Below are positions 1 to 10,114 of a stretch of DNA of 47,464 bases, piece after piece. The DNA is from Rhodocyclaceae bacterium. GTDB taxonomy: Bacteria; Pseudomonadota; Gammaproteobacteria; Burkholderiales; Rhodocyclaceae. Within the stretch, counting starts at the first letter, position 1; every line of letters begins with the position of its first letter. Location of the stretch: the NCBI GenBank assembly GCA_013426785.1, contig JACDZI010000019.1, positions 1-47,464 on the forward strand, written 5' to 3'. Made by a program: the position numbers and the translations under genes. The notes below the pieces were generated by a model, which ran no database searches, was not told the origin of the DNA, and worked only from the letters and a program-made list of their open reading frames with translations.

Positions 1-90
1 ATGCGTACCCTTAAAAAATAGCCGCGCAATTTTCAACACCCAAGTACTTAAACTCTTATGGGCTTGATTTTCTACCTATACCCCCTACCC

Positions 91-1377
91 TTACTTAGGA
101 ATCAGCATTCCATCCTTAACGTAGTAGCCAGCAAGTGCGTTACTAACCATCTTATCTTCCGTTGTGTGGTAATAAGTCTTCTCAATTTGTGTAATGCTTG
201 TGCCACACATCTCAGCAACAATAGCTGGCGGAAGATTACTATTGACACGTTGCGTAATGAAATAGTGACGCAGACTGTACGGAACTAATCCACGCTTATC
301 TGGATTAGGTATTTCCGCTTTAACTATCAAGTTATCAAAGTGGACGCCAATAGCTCTTGCTGTAACAGCAGTCGTTCCGTTAGTGCTAAACATAAGTTCA
401 TCTTGTACTAAGTTGACTAAGTCAGCCTCTAATATTTTTCCCGTGTGTCTTTGTCTTGTTAGTTCAATCAAGCCTTTCAAGTACACAGAATCTTTAACAA
501 CAAACTTACGTGTCTTTCTAACCTTACTCGTTTCGCCACGTACAGTGACTTTAATCAAGTCAAAATCATTGCTTCTTGCTTCTGAATGCTCCATATCCTC
601 AATGTCACTCCACTTAAGCTGTAGCTGTTCGCCACGTCTTAAGCCTGTAATTAAAGAGAATCCTAAGTAATAGCCGCAGACAGCTTTGACTAAGTTATTT
701 GGCTCTGTTAAGTTCTTTTCCGCATCCTTAATGTACTCAGCTAATGACTTAGTCCATCGTGCTACTTCGTCATCTGTAAATGTGCTTCGTCTGTTTTCTT
801 CGGAACCTTTGTCAACAGCTTTTAACTTCTTAAAGTCAAATCCATCAATGTATGTTTCCTTATGCTTGTATAGCCAAGCCATCATTGCGTTGACTGAACT
901 TTGTTCGTTTTCAACTGTTGTTTGACTTATGCGTATCGTTTTTTTCTTCTTAGTTTTTGTACGACTGGCGAAATAATCTTCACAATCTGTACGCTCAAGC
1001 TCCTTAAGCTTTACATCTTTACCAATAAACTTTAGCCAATGGTTAAGGTGTGTAGCGATTGTGTTGTACCTACCGCTAACGATAAATCCGTTAGTTACGT
1101 CTTTCTTTCTGTGCTCTAAGTACATCTCAACACCCATACGTGTTGTGATTGAAAAGTACGTTTTTCCTTGTAGCTGTCCCGCCATAAGCTCGTGATAGTG
1201 GAGCTTGGCTTTGTCTATGGCTGTGGCTCTATTACGTGTCTTTAAGCTAAATCGTGCGTACTTGTGCTCCTTAGCAAGCCACATACGCATTTGCCAATAT
1301 TCGCCACGTTTGTAGACTAACGCTTCCTCAAATATTGGAACTTCGTCGTCATTAAATTCAGCTTTTTTGAGTGCCAT
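91..1377 (-). CDS. Tyrosine recombinase / integrase of a guaA-linked element
   Basis: This 428-residue protein is a phage-type tyrosine recombinase that would catalyse site-specific integration and excision of a mobile element. An N-terminal arm and core-binding part covers about residues 1-190, and the catalytic domain follows. Visible catalytic motifs are TGLRRGE with the first Arg near 247, SLRHYF with Arg 370 (His of the usual HxxR replaced by Ser), and the nucleophile region TYYH around Tyr 402/403. It lies downstream of guaA in the same orientation. The gene is much more AT-rich than its neighbours, with many Lys AAG/AAA and TTA codons, which points to horizontal transfer. The rest of the element would lie left of the window. 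The family call is secure; the target in guaA is inferred from position. Confidence 0.93.
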   Translation of the reverse strand: MALKKAEFNDDEVPIFEEALVYKRGEYWQMRMWLAKEHKYARFSLKTRNRATAIDKAKLHYHELMAGQLQGKTYFSITTRMGVEMYLEHRKKDVTNGFIVSGRYNTIATHLNHWLKFIGKDVKLKELERTDCEDYFASRTKTKKKKTIRISQTTVENEQSSVNAMMAWLYKHKETYIDGFDFKKLKAVDKGSEENRRSTFTDDEVARWTKSLAEYIKDAEKNLTEPNNLVKAVCGYYLGFSLITGLRRGEQLQLKWSDIEDMEHSEARSNDFDLIKVTVRGETSKVRKTRKFVVKDSVYLKGLIELTRQRHTGKILEADLVNLVQDELMFSTNGTTAVTARAIGVHFDNLIVKAEIPNPDKRGLVPYSLRHYFITQRVNSNLPPAIVAEMCGTSITQIEKTYYHTTEDKMVSNALAGYYVKDGMLIPK

Positions 1378-1537
1378 TGGACTTTTGAGTAACTACGTTT
1401 TTGAGTAGCCGCAAAGCTGTGCGGCTTTACGTGTAACTGTAAAGTCTTTTCTCAATAAAATCAACAGACTTTTTGAGTTTGTGAAACTTTTGTGTAAGTA
1501 GAAAACCTATATAAATCAACTACTTACGTTAAAAAAG
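1378..1537 (-). promoter_or_regulatory. AT-rich int/guaA junction with repeated arm-like sites
   Basis: This gap between the guaA stop and the integrase start holds no gene. It contains three direct copies of TTTTGAGT (1383-1390, 1399-1406, 1471-1478), a hairpin with arms 1408-1413 and 1420-1425 (GCCGCA/TGCGGC), and an 8-bp inverted repeat GTAAGTAG/CTACTTAC at 1494-1501 and 1520-1527. Such a cluster beside an integrase would fit arm-type integrase binding sites and an attachment site overlapping the guaA end. The function is inferred from layout only. Confidence 0.45.
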
Positions 1538-3103
1538 TCACTCCCACTCGATCGTTCCCGGGGGCTTTCCGGTCACGTCATAAACGACACGGCTGATACC
1601 GCGCACTTCATTGACGATGCGGTTGGAGACCCGCGCCAGCAACTCGTGCGGCAGTTCGGCCCACTTGGCGGTCATGAAGTCGGAGGTCTGCACTGCCCGC
1701 AGTGCGACGACATAGTCGTAGGTGCGACCGTCACCCATCACGCCGACACTCTTGACCGGCAGGAACACGGCGAAAGCCTGGCTGGTCTTGTCGTACCAGT
1801 CGGCAGCACGCAACTCGTCGATGAAGATCGCATCGGCGCGGCGCAGCAGCTCGGCGAATTCCTGCTTCACCTCACCGAGGATGCGCACGCCGAGGCCGGG
1901 GCCGGGGAAGGGATGGCGATAGACCATCTCGTGCGGCAGGCCCAGCGCGATGCCCAGTTCGCGCACCTCGTCCTTGAACAGTTCGCGTAGCGGCTCCAGC
2001 AGCTTGAGGTTCAGCGTCTCGGGCAGGCCACCGACGTTGTGGTGGCTCTTGATGGTGTGCGCCTTCTTGGTCTTGCTGCCGGCCGACTCGATCACGTCCG
2101 GGTAGATGGTGCCCTGGGCGAGCCAGCGTGCATTGGGGAGTTTTTGCGCCTCGGCCTGGAACACCTCGACGAACTCGCGGCCGATGATCTTGCGCTTCTG
2201 CTCGGGATCGGCGACACCCTGCAGGTGCCCCATGAACTGCGCGCTGGCATCGACGTGGATGACCTTGACGCCGAGGTTGCGGGCGAAGGTCTGCATCACC
2301 TGCTCGCCTTCGTTGAGGCGCAGCAGGCCGTTGTCGACGAACACGCAGGTCAGCTGGTCGCCGATCGCCTTGTGCAGCAATGCAGCAACCACGGACGAAT
2401 CGACCCCGCCCGAGAGGCCGAGGATCACTTCCTCCGCGCCCACCTGTTCGTGCACTTTGCGGATCGCCTCCTCGACATAGCCGGGCATGTTCCAGTCGCC
2501 GCGGCAGCCGCAGATGTCGCGCACGAAACGGCCGATGATCTCGCGGCCCTTGAGCGTATGGGTCACTTCGGGATGGAACAGCACCGCATAGAAACCGCGG
2601 CTTTCGTCGGCCATCGCCGCGATCGGCGTCGCCTCGTTGCTGCCGATGATGCTGAAGCCCGGCGGTAGTGCGGTCACCTTGTCGCCGTGCGACATCCAGA
2701 CTTCGAGCAGGCCATGCCCGTCGGCGTTGCTGCGATCTTGGATGCCATTGAAGAGTTTCGAGTGACCTTGCGCGCGCATCTCGGCGAAGCCGAATTCGCG
2801 CTTGGCCGCGCTTTCCACCTTGCCGCCCAGTTGCTCGGCCATGGTCTGCATGCCGTAGCAGATGCCGAGGACCGGCACACCGAGATCGAACACGACTTGC
2901 GGCGCACGCCATTCCTCGGCCTCATAAACCGAGTTCGGCCCGCCCGAGAGGATGATGCCAGCCGGCGCGAAGTCGCGAATAAATTTGGCCGACACGTCGA
3001 AGGGTTGCAGTTCGCAATACACCTGCTGCTCCCGCACGCGGCGGGCGATCAGCTGCGCGACCTGGGAACCGAAATCGAGGATGAGGATTTTCTGGTGGGA
3101 CAT
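1538..3103 (-). CDS. guaA: GMP synthase (glutamine-hydrolysing)
   Basis: GuaA makes GMP from XMP using ATP and glutamine, the last step of guanine nucleotide synthesis in the cytosol. The 521 residues match the usual length. The class I amidotransferase domain has the nucleophile Cys82 in GICYGM and His177/Glu179 in HPEVTH. The ATP pyrophosphatase domain has the P-loop SGGVDSS at 231-237, and the C-terminal dimerisation domain ends GTIEWE. The start at 3103 (MSHQKI) is chosen because that is where family similarity begins; the frame stays open further upstream. It sits 13 nt behind guaB, so both are probably cotranscribed. The 3' end abuts the foreign integrase and is intact, as expected if the element restores the gene end on insertion. 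Confidence 0.98.
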   Translation of the reverse strand: MSHQKILILDFGSQVAQLIARRVREQQVYCELQPFDVSAKFIRDFAPAGIILSGGPNSVYEAEEWRAPQVVFDLGVPVLGICYGMQTMAEQLGGKVESAAKREFGFAEMRAQGHSKLFNGIQDRSNADGHGLLEVWMSHGDKVTALPPGFSIIGSNEATPIAAMADESRGFYAVLFHPEVTHTLKGREIIGRFVRDICGCRGDWNMPGYVEEAIRKVHEQVGAEEVILGLSGGVDSSVVAALLHKAIGDQLTCVFVDNGLLRLNEGEQVMQTFARNLGVKVIHVDASAQFMGHLQGVADPEQKRKIIGREFVEVFQAEAQKLPNARWLAQGTIYPDVIESAGSKTKKAHTIKSHHNVGGLPETLNLKLLEPLRELFKDEVRELGIALGLPHEMVYRHPFPGPGLGVRILGEVKQEFAELLRRADAIFIDELRAADWYDKTSQAFAVFLPVKSVGVMGDGRTYDYVVALRAVQTSDFMTAKWAELPHELLARVSNRIVNEVRGISRVVYDVTGKPPGTIEWE

Positions 3104-3116
3104 GTCAATCGGCGTC

Positions 3117-4577
3117 TCAGTCAACGTGATAGTTGGGTGCTTCCTTGGTGATCTGCACATCATGCACATGCGATTCGCGGATGCCGGCGGCGGTAATCTC
3201 GACGAAGCCGGCCTTGGCATGCATCTCGGCGATGGTCGGGCACCCGAGGTAGCCCATGCTCGAACGCAGGCCACCCATCAACTGATGGATCACTGCGGTG
3301 ACCGGCCCCTTGTAGGGCACGCGCCCCTCGATGCCTTCCGGGACCAGCTTCTCGACGTTGGATTCGTTTTCCTGGAAATAGCGGTCCGACGAGCCCTTCT
3401 GCATCGCGCCGAGGCTGCCCATGCCCCGATAGGCCTTGTAGGAGCGGCCCTGATAGAGCACGGTTTCGCCCGGCGCCTCTTCGGTGCCGGCAAACAGGCC
3501 GCCGAGCATGACCGAATGCGCACCCGCCGCGATGGCCTTGGAGATGTCGCCTGAAAAACGGATGCCGCCATCGGCGATCAGCGGCACGCCGCAGCTGACC
3601 AGCGCTTTGGCGACATTGTCGATCGCGGTGATCTGCGGTACGCCGACACCGGCGACGATGCGGGTAGTACAGATCGAGCCGGGACCAATTCCCACCTTGA
3701 CGGCATCGGCACCGTGGTCGACCAGCGCCCGCGCGGCATCGGCGGTAGCGATGTTGCCGCCGATCAACTCGACCTGCGGATAGTACTTCTTGACCCATTC
3801 GACGCGCTTCAATACGCCCTGCGAATGGCCGTGCGCGGTATCGACGACGATGACATCGACCCCGGCTTCCACCAGGGCGGCGACGCGTTCTTCGGTACCC
3901 TCGCCCACCCCGACCGCCGCACCGGCACGCAGGCGACCATGCTCATCCTTGGCAGCGAACGGATAGTCGGAGGATTTCTGAATGTCCTTGACGGTCATCA
4001 GGCCGCGCAACACCCAGGCATCGTCGATCACCAGCACGCGCTCGAGGCGATGCTGGTGCATCAAAGCCTTGGCTTCCTCGACACTAGCGCCTTCCTTCAC
4101 CGTCACCAACCGGTCGCGCGGCGTCATGATGTTGCCGATGGTTGCATCGAGGCGGGTCTCGAAACGCAGGTCGCGGTTCGTCACGATGCCGACCACCTTG
4201 CCATTCTCGACCACCGGCAGGCCGGAAATCTTGTGGGTGCGCGTCAGGGCCAGCACTTCGCGGACCGTCATGGTCGGCGGAATGGTGATCGGATCCTTCA
4301 GCACGCCGGACTCGTAGCGCTTGACCTTGGCCACTTCGGCCGCCTGCGCCTTGGGTTCGAGGTTCTTATGGATGATGCCGATGCCGCCTTCCTGGGCCAG
4401 GGCGATCGCCAGGCGCGCCTCGGTGACCGTATCCATCGCGGCCGACACCAGGGGCAGGTTCAACTGGATCTTGCGGGTCAGACAGGTGGCCAGGGAAACG
4501 TCGCGCGGGAGAATCGCCGAATGGGCGGGAACCAGGAGCACGTCGTCGAAGGTCAGGGCCTTCTGCAGGAGTCTCAT
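3117..4577 (-). CDS. guaB: Inosine-5'-monophosphate dehydrogenase
   Basis: GuaB oxidises IMP to XMP with NAD+, the committed step to GMP. The protein is 486 residues, normal for bacteria. A TIM-barrel start (FDDVLLVPA) is followed by two CBS domains (about residues 90-205), then the barrel resumes with the active-site loop GPGSICTT, catalytic Cys near 303, and the flap region. The start at 4577 is preferred over the longer open frame because [12 protein letters not shown] is the conserved N-terminus and an AAGGA ribosome site lies just upstream. A TAAAAT at 4604-4609 could be a -10 box for a guaB-guaA operon. The gene is divergent from the DUF4124 gene. Confidence 0.98.
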   Translation of the reverse strand: MRLLQKALTFDDVLLVPAHSAILPRDVSLATCLTRKIQLNLPLVSAAMDTVTEARLAIALAQEGGIGIIHKNLEPKAQAAEVAKVKRYESGVLKDPITIPPTMTVREVLALTRTHKISGLPVVENGKVVGIVTNRDLRFETRLDATIGNIMTPRDRLVTVKEGASVEEAKALMHQHRLERVLVIDDAWVLRGLMTVKDIQKSSDYPFAAKDEHGRLRAGAAVGVGEGTEERVAALVEAGVDVIVVDTAHGHSQGVLKRVEWVKKYYPQVELIGGNIATADAARALVDHGADAVKVGIGPGSICTTRIVAGVGVPQITAIDNVAKALVSCGVPLIADGGIRFSGDISKAIAAGAHSVMLGGLFAGTEEAPGETVLYQGRSYKAYRGMGSLGAMQKGSSDRYFQENESNVEKLVPEGIEGRVPYKGPVTAVIHQLMGGLRSSMGYLGCPTIAEMHAKAGFVEITAAGIRESHVHDVQITKEAPNYHVD

Positions 4578-4634
4578 GCTGTTATCCTTGTATCCAAATT
4601 CACATTTTACCACCGCCACACTTGAGGAAATGCC

Positions 4635-5111
4635 ATGAGCGCGCATCGACAACTCACTTTGCTAATGTTGTGCCTGCTGCCGGCCTTTGCCGCTGCGCAG
4701 GTTTACTCATGGAAAGACGCCAACGGCAAGGTGCACTACGGCGACCGTCCCCCAGCCAGCAAACAGGCCGATTCGCGCAAACTGGCGCCACCGCCGCCGC
4801 CCACCGCAGACGAGGAAGCCGCGCGCAAGGCAAGCGCCGACCGCCAGCTGTCCGAGCGCGAGAAGCAACAGAAAGCTCAGGAAGAGGCCAAGAAGAATCA
4901 GGAAGATCCGGCACAGGCCAAACAACGGGCGGAAGGCTGCCAGCAGGCGAAGGCGAACCTGGCAGCCATCGAGTCCGGCCAGGTTCGCTTCAGCGTCGAT
5001 GCCAAGGGAGAACGCGTCGGACTTGATGGTGCGGTACGAGATGCTGAGATCGCCAAGGCGCGCAAGAACGTCGACGACTGGTGCTCGCCGCCCAAGCCGG
5101 CGGCCAAGTAG
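4635..5111 (+). CDS. DUF4124 domain protein, exported
   Basis: This 158-residue protein has a clear signal peptide (hydrophobic [15 protein letters not shown], probable cleavage after AAA) and then the DUF4124 signature [19 protein letters not shown], typical of small periplasmic betaproteobacterial proteins. After a proline run comes a long charged helix rich in Glu, Lys and Gln (about residues 58-100, coiled-coil-like). Two Cys in the mature part (in EGCQQ and DWCSPP) could form a disulfide. No enzymatic role is known for the family. It starts 57 nt from guaB on the other strand, so the two share a divergent promoter region. Confidence 0.85.
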   Translation: MSAHRQLTLLMLCLLPAFAAAQVYSWKDANGKVHYGDRPPASKQADSRKLAPPPPPTADEEAARKASADRQLSEREKQQKAQEEAKKNQEDPAQAKQRAEGCQQAKANLAAIESGQVRFSVDAKGERVGLDGAVRDAEIAKARKNVDDWCSPPKPAAK

Positions 5112-5435
5112 CTACTCCTCGACGGCCCCGCTGCCCTTCTTCATCACCTTGCCCTCGGCGGCGCGCTGCTTGCGCACCTCCTTGGGGTCGGCGATCAGCG
5201 GCCGGTAGATTTCTACCCGATCGTGATCGCGTAGGATGGTGTCCAGTTTCGCCAGCTTGCTGTAGATGCCGAACTTGCCCTTGGCCAGATCGATTTCGGG
5301 GTACTTCGCCGGCAAGCCGGAGGCTTCGAGCGCCTGTTGCAAGGTCGAGCCGGCAGGTACCTTCAAGGGCAGGACAATTTGCCGTGCCGGCAGCGCATAA
5401 ACAACTTCGACATTAATGGGATCAGCCATAGACAT
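5112..5435 (-). CDS. rnfH: RnfH family protein
   Basis: A 107-residue protein of the RnfH (UPF0125) family with a ubiquitin-like beta-grasp fold. Typical segments are INVEVVYALP, GSTLQQALEASG and DRVEIYRPLIADPKEVRKQRA. Its molecular role is not established; it usually accompanies ratA in Proteobacteria, as it does here, and is sometimes described as its antitoxin-like partner. The start overlaps the end of ratA by 14 nt, suggesting translational coupling. A second in-frame ATG at 5429 is an equally possible start. The C-terminal tail is basic and then acidic. Confidence 0.88.
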   Translation of the reverse strand: MSMADPINVEVVYALPARQIVLPLKVPAGSTLQQALEASGLPAKYPEIDLAKGKFGIYSKLAKLDTILRDHDRVEIYRPLIADPKEVRKQRAAEGKVMKKGSGAVEE

Positions 5436-5853
5436 GGTGTGCTCGCTTCACGAAGGAATCGACGAAGGTATTGACGATCACGCTGAATACCGGTCCCAGC
5501 GCCTTTTCGAGGATGCGGCTGGAGAACTCGTAGTGCAACCGGAATTCGACCTTGCAGCCGGCATCGCCGAGTGCGGTGAAGCGCCAGCCGCCATCGAGGC
5601 GACGGAACGGCCCCTCGCGCAGGTTGATGTTCATCCAGTGCGGCGGGTCCTTGGGATTTTCGGTGGCGAAGTGCGCCTTGATGCCGCGGAAATTGATGTG
5701 GATGCGCGCGGCCGTGATCTCGGCCGTGCGGGAAATCAGCTCGGTGGCACCGCACCAGGGCAGGAATTGCGGATAGTCTTCGACCCGATCGACCAGATCG
5801 AACATCTGTTGCGGGGTACGCATGATGAGGACCGATTTTTCGACGATAGCCAT
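5422..5853 (-). CDS. ratA: RatA/PasT-type START-domain protein
   Basis: A 143-residue single START/SRPBCC-domain protein of the RatA/COQ10 family. Conserved features include the N-terminal [10 protein letters not shown] strand, the [18 protein letters not shown] segment and the C-terminal helix with VDSFVKRA. In E. coli RatA was reported to block 70S ribosome assembly, while other members bind ubiquinone; which applies here cannot be read from sequence. It precedes and overlaps rnfH. It is divergent from smpB with 68 nt between them, an arrangement widely conserved in beta- and gammaproteobacteria and one that supports the assignment. Confidence 0.9.
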   Translation of the reverse strand: MAIVEKSVLIMRTPQQMFDLVDRVEDYPQFLPWCGATELISRTAEITAARIHINFRGIKAHFATENPKDPPHWMNINLREGPFRRLDGGWRFTALGDAGCKVEFRLHYEFSSRILEKALGPVFSVIVNTFVDSFVKRAHHVYG

Positions 5854-5921
5854 GGCGGAGCGGTGCTTTAGAATGCGCGAATTCTAGCGCGAGCCGTACC
5901 CACCAATTCCCCACCCCGATC

Positions 5922-6368
5922 ATGACTATCGCCGACAACAAGAAGGCCTTCCACGATTATTTCATCGAGGAACGCTTCGAGGCAGGCCTGGCGCTCGAAG
6001 GCTGGGAAGTCAAGTCGATCCGCGCCGGCCGCGTACAGCTCAAGGAAGCCTATGTCATCGTCAAGAACGGGGAAGTCTGGCTGCTGGGTTGCCACATCAG
6101 CCCGCTGACCACCGCGTCGACCCACGTTAAGCCCGACCCGGTGCGCACCCGCAAGCTGCTGTTGCACGGGCGCGAAATCGCCCGGCTGATCGGCAAGGTG
6201 GAACGCGCCGGCTTCGCGCTGGTGCCCATCAACATGCACTTCAGCAAGGGCCGCGTGAAACTGGAGATCGGGCTCGCCAAGGGCAAGAAACAATACGACA
6301 AGCGCGAAAGCGAAAAGCAGCGCGATTGGGATCGGGAGAAAGCACGCCTGATGCGCAGCAAGGTTTGA
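5922..6368 (+). CDS. smpB: SsrA-binding protein SmpB
   Basis: SmpB binds tmRNA and carries it to stalled ribosomes for trans-translation. At 148 residues it is normal length. The hallmark N-terminal stretch is [20 protein letters not shown], followed by [20 protein letters not shown]. The C-terminal tail is strongly basic ([20 protein letters not shown]), the part that enters the decoding centre. The gene is divergent from ratA and stops 4 nt before the transporter start. No tmRNA gene was recognised in the window. Confidence 0.98.
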   Translation: MTIADNKKAFHDYFIEERFEAGLALEGWEVKSIRAGRVQLKEAYVIVKNGEVWLLGCHISPLTTASTHVKPDPVRTRKLLLHGREIARLIGKVERAGFALVPINMHFSKGRVKLEIGLAKGKKQYDKRESEKQRDWDREKARLMRSKV

Positions 6369-6372
6369 GGAG

Positions 6373-7557
6373 TTGAGTCCGGCCACCATCCTCTGGCTGA
6401 TCGCCGGCTGCCTGATGTTGCAGCCGCTCTCCACCGACCTTTACCTCGCTTCGCTGCCCCACCTCGCCACCGACTTCGGCGTCACGCCGGCCGCAGTGCA
6501 GCAGACGCTGTCGCTGTTCGTGATCGGCTTCGGTGTCGCCCAGTTGATCAGCGGGCCGCTGTCGGATCGTTTCGGTCGCCGACCGGTGGTGCTGTGGGGG
6601 TTGGGCATCTACATCGCCGCCAGTCTGGCCTGTGCGCTGGCGCCCAACCTGGACCTACTGATCGCCGCGCGCTTCGTCCAAGCGGTCGGCTGCTGCACGG
6701 CCGCAGTGGTCGCCCGTGCGCTGATCCGCGATGTCTATGCGCCGGCCGAGGGCGCGAAGATGCTGGCCAAGGCGAGTTCGCTGTTGTCGCTCGCCCCCAT
6801 CTTCGGCCCGGTGCTGGGCGGTTATCTGCAAGTCTGGTTCGGTTGGCGGGCTGCCTTCTTCTTCCACACTTTTTTCTGCGGCGTTCTGCTGCTCTCCGCC
6901 GGTCGTTTTCTGGTGGAAACCAACCTGCAGCCAAATCTTGCTGCCATGCGCCCGCGCGGATTGATCGGGGTCTATCGCCGTATCGCCAGCGCCGACTTTT
7001 TCTGGGCCTTCGCCCTGCCCGGCGCATTGTCCTATGCCGCCATCTTCAGCTTCATCTCCGGCTCCTCCTTCCTGCTGATTGATGTACTGGGCGTGCCAAC
7101 CGACCTCTACGGTTACTGCTTCGGCTTCGGCGTTTCGGGTTACCTGCTCGGCACGCTGGTCTGTCGCCGCCTGCTGACGCGCCTCGGCCTGGCCCGTTCG
7201 GTGATGGTCGGAGCATCGCTCTCCCTCTTTTCCGGCCTGCTGTTCCTTGTGCTAGTATCGGCCGGCATTGCCCACTGGACGGTCGTCGTCGGCTGCCTGT
7301 TCCTGACCATGGGCGCCCACGGCATCAATTTCCCCTGCGCGCAGTCGGGGGCCATCGCACCCTTCCCGCGTGAAGCCGGCGCCGCGGCCGGGCTGCTCGG
7401 TTTCTTCACCATGGTGGTGGCACTCGTCACCGGCACCTGGGTCGGCATGAGCCACAACGGCACGCTGCTGCCGCTTGCCGCCACCTCGGCCATGATCGGC
7501 CTGTTGCTGTTCGGCAGCGCTCTGGTCTTCCGCCGCCTGCGCGCTGCGGTCGCCTGA
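6373..7557 (+). CDS. Bcr/CflA-type MFS drug exporter
   Basis: A 394-residue inner-membrane transporter with about 12 hydrophobic segments. The first-helix motif PLSTDLYLASLP and the loop SGPLSDRFGRRPV, MFS motif A between helices 2 and 3, identify the Bcr/CflA subfamily, which exports drugs by proton antiport. The start is a TTG at 6373 only 4 nt behind smpB, with AGGAG directly touching it, so the exact start is uncertain. The next ATG would cut into helix 1. Residues 203-209 (RIASADF) are encoded by a copy of the dispersed core repeat at 6979-7000. The substrate is unknown. Confidence 0.88.
   Translation: MSPATILWLIAGCLMLQPLSTDLYLASLPHLATDFGVTPAAVQQTLSLFVIGFGVAQLISGPLSDRFGRRPVVLWGLGIYIAASLACALAPNLDLLIAARFVQAVGCCTAAVVARALIRDVYAPAEGAKMLAKASSLLSLAPIFGPVLGGYLQVWFGWRAAFFFHTFFCGVLLLSAGRFLVETNLQPNLAAMRPRGLIGVYRRIASADFFWAFALPGALSYAAIFSFISGSSFLLIDVLGVPTDLYGYCFGFGVSGYLLGTLVCRRLLTRLGLARSVMVGASLSLFSGLLFLVLVSAGIAHWTVVVGCLFLTMGAHGINFPCAQSGAIAPFPREAGAAAGLLGFFTMVVALVTGTWVGMSHNGTLLPLAATSAMIGLLLFGSALVFRRLRAAVA
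6979..7000 (+). repeat. Dispersed core repeat inside the MFS gene
   Basis: This copy of the GCCAGCGCCGACTTT core lies within the coding sequence and reads as RIASADF. It is one of two copies outside the CRISPR region. Confidence 0.5.
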
Positions 7558-7572
7558 TCCGGCGCCAACCGT

Positions 7573-8349
7573 CTACTTCAGGCGCTGGCGCCGCATCTCG
7601 AAGAGGCACACTGCCGCTGCCGCACCGACATTGAGCGATTCGCTGCCCGGCGCCAGGGGTATGGTCGTGCGGCGCGACGCCAACGTCAGGAGTTCCGGCG
7701 CAATGCCGGCCCCTTCGTTGCCGAACAGCCAGGCGGTGGGCTGGCTGAAATCCTTCTGGTAGAGCGACGCGCCGTTGTGCGCCACCGCTGCGACCGACAC
7801 GCCGCCATAGCCGCGCAGGAAAGCCACCAGGTCGGCCTGCTCGCGGATACGCAGGGCGAAATGCGCACCCTGCGCGGCGCGCAGCACGCGCGGCGTCCAT
7901 GCACCCGCACAACCCAGTCCCAGCAGGACATCGCTCACACCGACGGCAGCAGCGGTGCGCAGCAGCGTGCCGACATTGCCGGGGTCCTGGATGGCGTCGA
8001 GCAGCAGGCAATCGCTGGCGACCGGAAAAGTCGGCTCCGGCAGCACGGCGATGCGGGCGAGGATGCCCAACGGCGTGGCCAACCCGCTCAAGCTACCGAA
8101 CAAGGCATCCGGCAAGCGCCAGGTCTCCACCGGCGTGAGTCGCGCCAGCAGCGCTTGCACTTCGGGATGGACGAGAGCACCTTCGCTGACGGCAATCAGG
8201 TCGGGCAGCACACCGTGGTCGAGCGCTGCGGCCAGCAGGTGCGGGCCTTCGAGCACGGCACGATTTTCCGCGCGTTGGCGGCGCGCATCGCCGAGCAGCG
8301 CTTTGAGCGCCTTGAACTGCGGGTTGTCGCGGGAAGTGATGATCTTCAC
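7573..8349 (-). CDS. TrmH/SpoU-family RNA 2'-O-methyltransferase
   Basis: A 258-residue SPOUT enzyme that should transfer a methyl group from AdoMet to a ribose 2'-OH in rRNA or tRNA. The N-terminal substrate-binding part begins [17 protein letters not shown], and the catalytic trefoil-knot domain carries the three SpoU motifs: [27 protein letters not shown], and [17 protein letters not shown]. The start is a GTG at 8349 overlapping the rnhB stop as GTGA, which implies coupling; the frame is open far upstream, but there it is the shadow of rnhB. It is the last gene of the rpsB-lpxB operon. The exact RNA target cannot be named. Confidence 0.9.
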   Translation of the reverse strand: MKIITSRDNPQFKALKALLGDARRQRAENRAVLEGPHLLAAALDHGVLPDLIAVSEGALVHPEVQALLARLTPVETWRLPDALFGSLSGLATPLGILARIAVLPEPTFPVASDCLLLDAIQDPGNVGTLLRTAAAVGVSDVLLGLGCAGAWTPRVLRAAQGAHFALRIREQADLVAFLRGYGGVSVAAVAHNGASLYQKDFSQPTAWLFGNEGAGIAPELLTLASRRTTIPLAPGSESLNVGAAAAVCLFEMRRQRLK

Positions 8350-8912
8350 GCGAACAGATCCAGTTGCTCGCGCACCGGCGCGAAGCTGCGGCGATGTGCT
8401 GGACAAGGGCCGAGCGTACGCAAAGCCGCCAAATGGGCCGCCGTGCCGTAGCCTTTGTGGCGCACGAAGTCGTAGCCGGGATACAACACATCGAGTGCCG
8501 GCATGCCGGCGTCGCGGGTGGTCTTGGCGAGGATTGAGGCGGCGGAAATTTCGGCGACCGTCGCATCGCCGCCGACGATGGCGCGCGCCGGAATATCCAG
8601 CGCGGGACAACGATTGCCATCGATGAGGATTTCCTGCGGACGAAGCGACAAGCCGGCCACGGCGCGCTGCATGGCGAGCAGGGTCGCCTGAAAAATATTG
8701 ATCTCGTCGATCTCTTCCACCGACGCTGCGGCGATCGACCAGGCGATGGCCTTGAGACAAATTTCCGCTGCCAGCTGTTCGCGTCGGGCGGCACTGAGCT
8801 TCTTGGAGTCGGCCAGTCCGACGATCGGCTGCGCCGGGTCGAGGATCACCGCCGCCGCGACCACCGGGCCCGCGAGCGGCCCCCTGCCCGCTTCATCGAC
8901 ACCGCAAATCAT
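8346..8912 (-). CDS. rnhB: Ribonuclease HII
   Basis: RNase HII cuts RNA in RNA-DNA hybrids and removes single ribonucleotides from DNA. The 188 residues are slightly short but complete. The catalytic carboxylates start with Asp6-Glu7 in [12 protein letters not shown]. The family motifs [14 protein letters not shown] and [12 protein letters not shown] follow, and the C-terminal [14 protein letters not shown] loop recognises the junction. It overlaps lpxB by ATGA at the front and the methyltransferase gene by GTGA at the back, the usual lpxB-rnhB order of Proteobacteria. Confidence 0.97.
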   Translation of the reverse strand: MICGVDEAGRGPLAGPVVAAAVILDPAQPIVGLADSKKLSAARREQLAAEICLKAIAWSIAAASVEEIDEINIFQATLLAMQRAVAGLSLRPQEILIDGNRCPALDIPARAIVGGDATVAEISAASILAKTTRDAGMPALDVLYPGYDFVRHKGYGTAAHLAALRTLGPCPAHRRSFAPVREQLDLFA

Positions 8913-10114
8913 TTCACCAGTGACAGCACGGCGCTGGCGGCCTTCTCGGCAGTGTTCTGGCGCAACTGCCGGTGGGTGTCGGTGAACAGGTTGCCGAGGC
9001 GCATCCTGACCTCGCCATCGACCACCAGATTGCCGAGTGCCTGGGCCAGGTTTTCCGGCGTGGCGTCATCCTGAAGGAACTCGGGCACGGCAAAGCATCC
9101 GGCCAGGATGTTCGGCAGGCCAACCCAGGGCTGGTAACGCATGCGCTTCATCAGGCGCCATGACCACGGCGACATGCGGTAGGTGATCACCATCGGTGCC
9201 TTCAGCAGTGCCGCTTCGAGGGTGGCAGTGCCGCTGGCAACCAAGGCCCCGTCGCAGGCGGCCAGGGCGTCCTGGGCATGACCGAACAGCAGCTTGACGA
9301 AACCGTCCGACTGGGTCAGCGGGTCGATTACCGCGCCGACCGGAATCTTGGTGGGTTCCGGGCACAGCCAGTCCTGCGCCCCTTGGGCCCACATCTCGGT
9401 CTCGAACCGGTTGCGCGTCTCGCGCGACACCAGCGGCACGAGGAAAAATGCGTTGGGAAATCGTTCGCGCAGCAATCCAGCCGTCCGGATGAACAGCGCC
9501 GCGTGGAAAGCCACCTCGGATTGCCGGCTGCCCGGCAGCAGTGCGAAGATCGGGCCGGCGTTATCCGGCAATTCCAGCAGCTCGCGCGCCGCCGGGCGGT
9601 TGGTCTCGACCGGCAGCACATCGGCGAGCGGATGGCCGACGTAGTCGACAGGCATGCCGACCTTTTCGTAGAGCGGCGGCTCGAAGGGGAACAGGGCCAA
9701 CAAACGGTCTGCGGCCTCGGCGATGCGGCGGACGCGGCCACCGCGCCAGGCCCAGACCGATGGACTGACGTAATGCACGGTACGAATGCCAGCGCGCTTG
9801 AGCCGCGCTTCCAGCCAGAGATTGAAATCCGGCGCATCGACGCCGATGAACACATCGGGTTTTTCTTTGAGCAGACGCTTGAGCAGGGCGCGACGCACGC
9901 CGGCAATCTCGCGGTAATGCTTGAGGACTTCGGCGTAGCCACGTACTGCCAGGGTCTCCGATGGCCACCAGGCCTCGAAACCGGCACGCTGCATCTTCGG
10001 CCCGCCGATGCCGAAAAACTCGGCGCCGGCAGCACGGCGCTTGAGCGCTTCGATCAGATGGGCGGCAAGCAGGTCACCGGAGGCTTCGCCGGCAACAAGG
10101 GCAATGCGCGTCAT
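8909..10114 (-). CDS. lpxB: Lipid-A-disaccharide synthase
   Basis: LpxB joins UDP-diacylglucosamine and lipid X to form the lipid A disaccharide at the inner face of the cytoplasmic membrane. The 401-residue GT19 enzyme shows the start [17 protein letters not shown], the FFGIGGPKM segment, [10 protein letters not shown], the YVSPSVWAW motif, and the C-terminal GTATLEAAL and [13 protein letters not shown] region. It overlaps lpxA by 1 nt and rnhB by 4 nt, so it is embedded in the lipid A gene block. Confidence 0.98.
   Translation of the reverse strand: MTRIALVAGEASGDLLAAHLIEALKRRAAGAEFFGIGGPKMQRAGFEAWWPSETLAVRGYAEVLKHYREIAGVRRALLKRLLKEKPDVFIGVDAPDFNLWLEARLKRAGIRTVHYVSPSVWAWRGGRVRRIAEAADRLLALFPFEPPLYEKVGMPVDYVGHPLADVLPVETNRPAARELLELPDNAGPIFALLPGSRQSEVAFHAALFIRTAGLLRERFPNAFFLVPLVSRETRNRFETEMWAQGAQDWLCPEPTKIPVGAVIDPLTQSDGFVKLLFGHAQDALAACDGALVASGTATLEAALLKAPMVITYRMSPWSWRLMKRMRYQPWVGLPNILAGCFAVPEFLQDDATPENLAQALGNLVVDGEVRMRLGNLFTDTHRQLRQNTAEKAASAVLSLVK

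Noticed and set aside
1872-2912. Arg-rich 346-codon frame opposite in phase to guaA
   Set aside because: It is a frame-shifted shadow of guaA with low-complexity composition.
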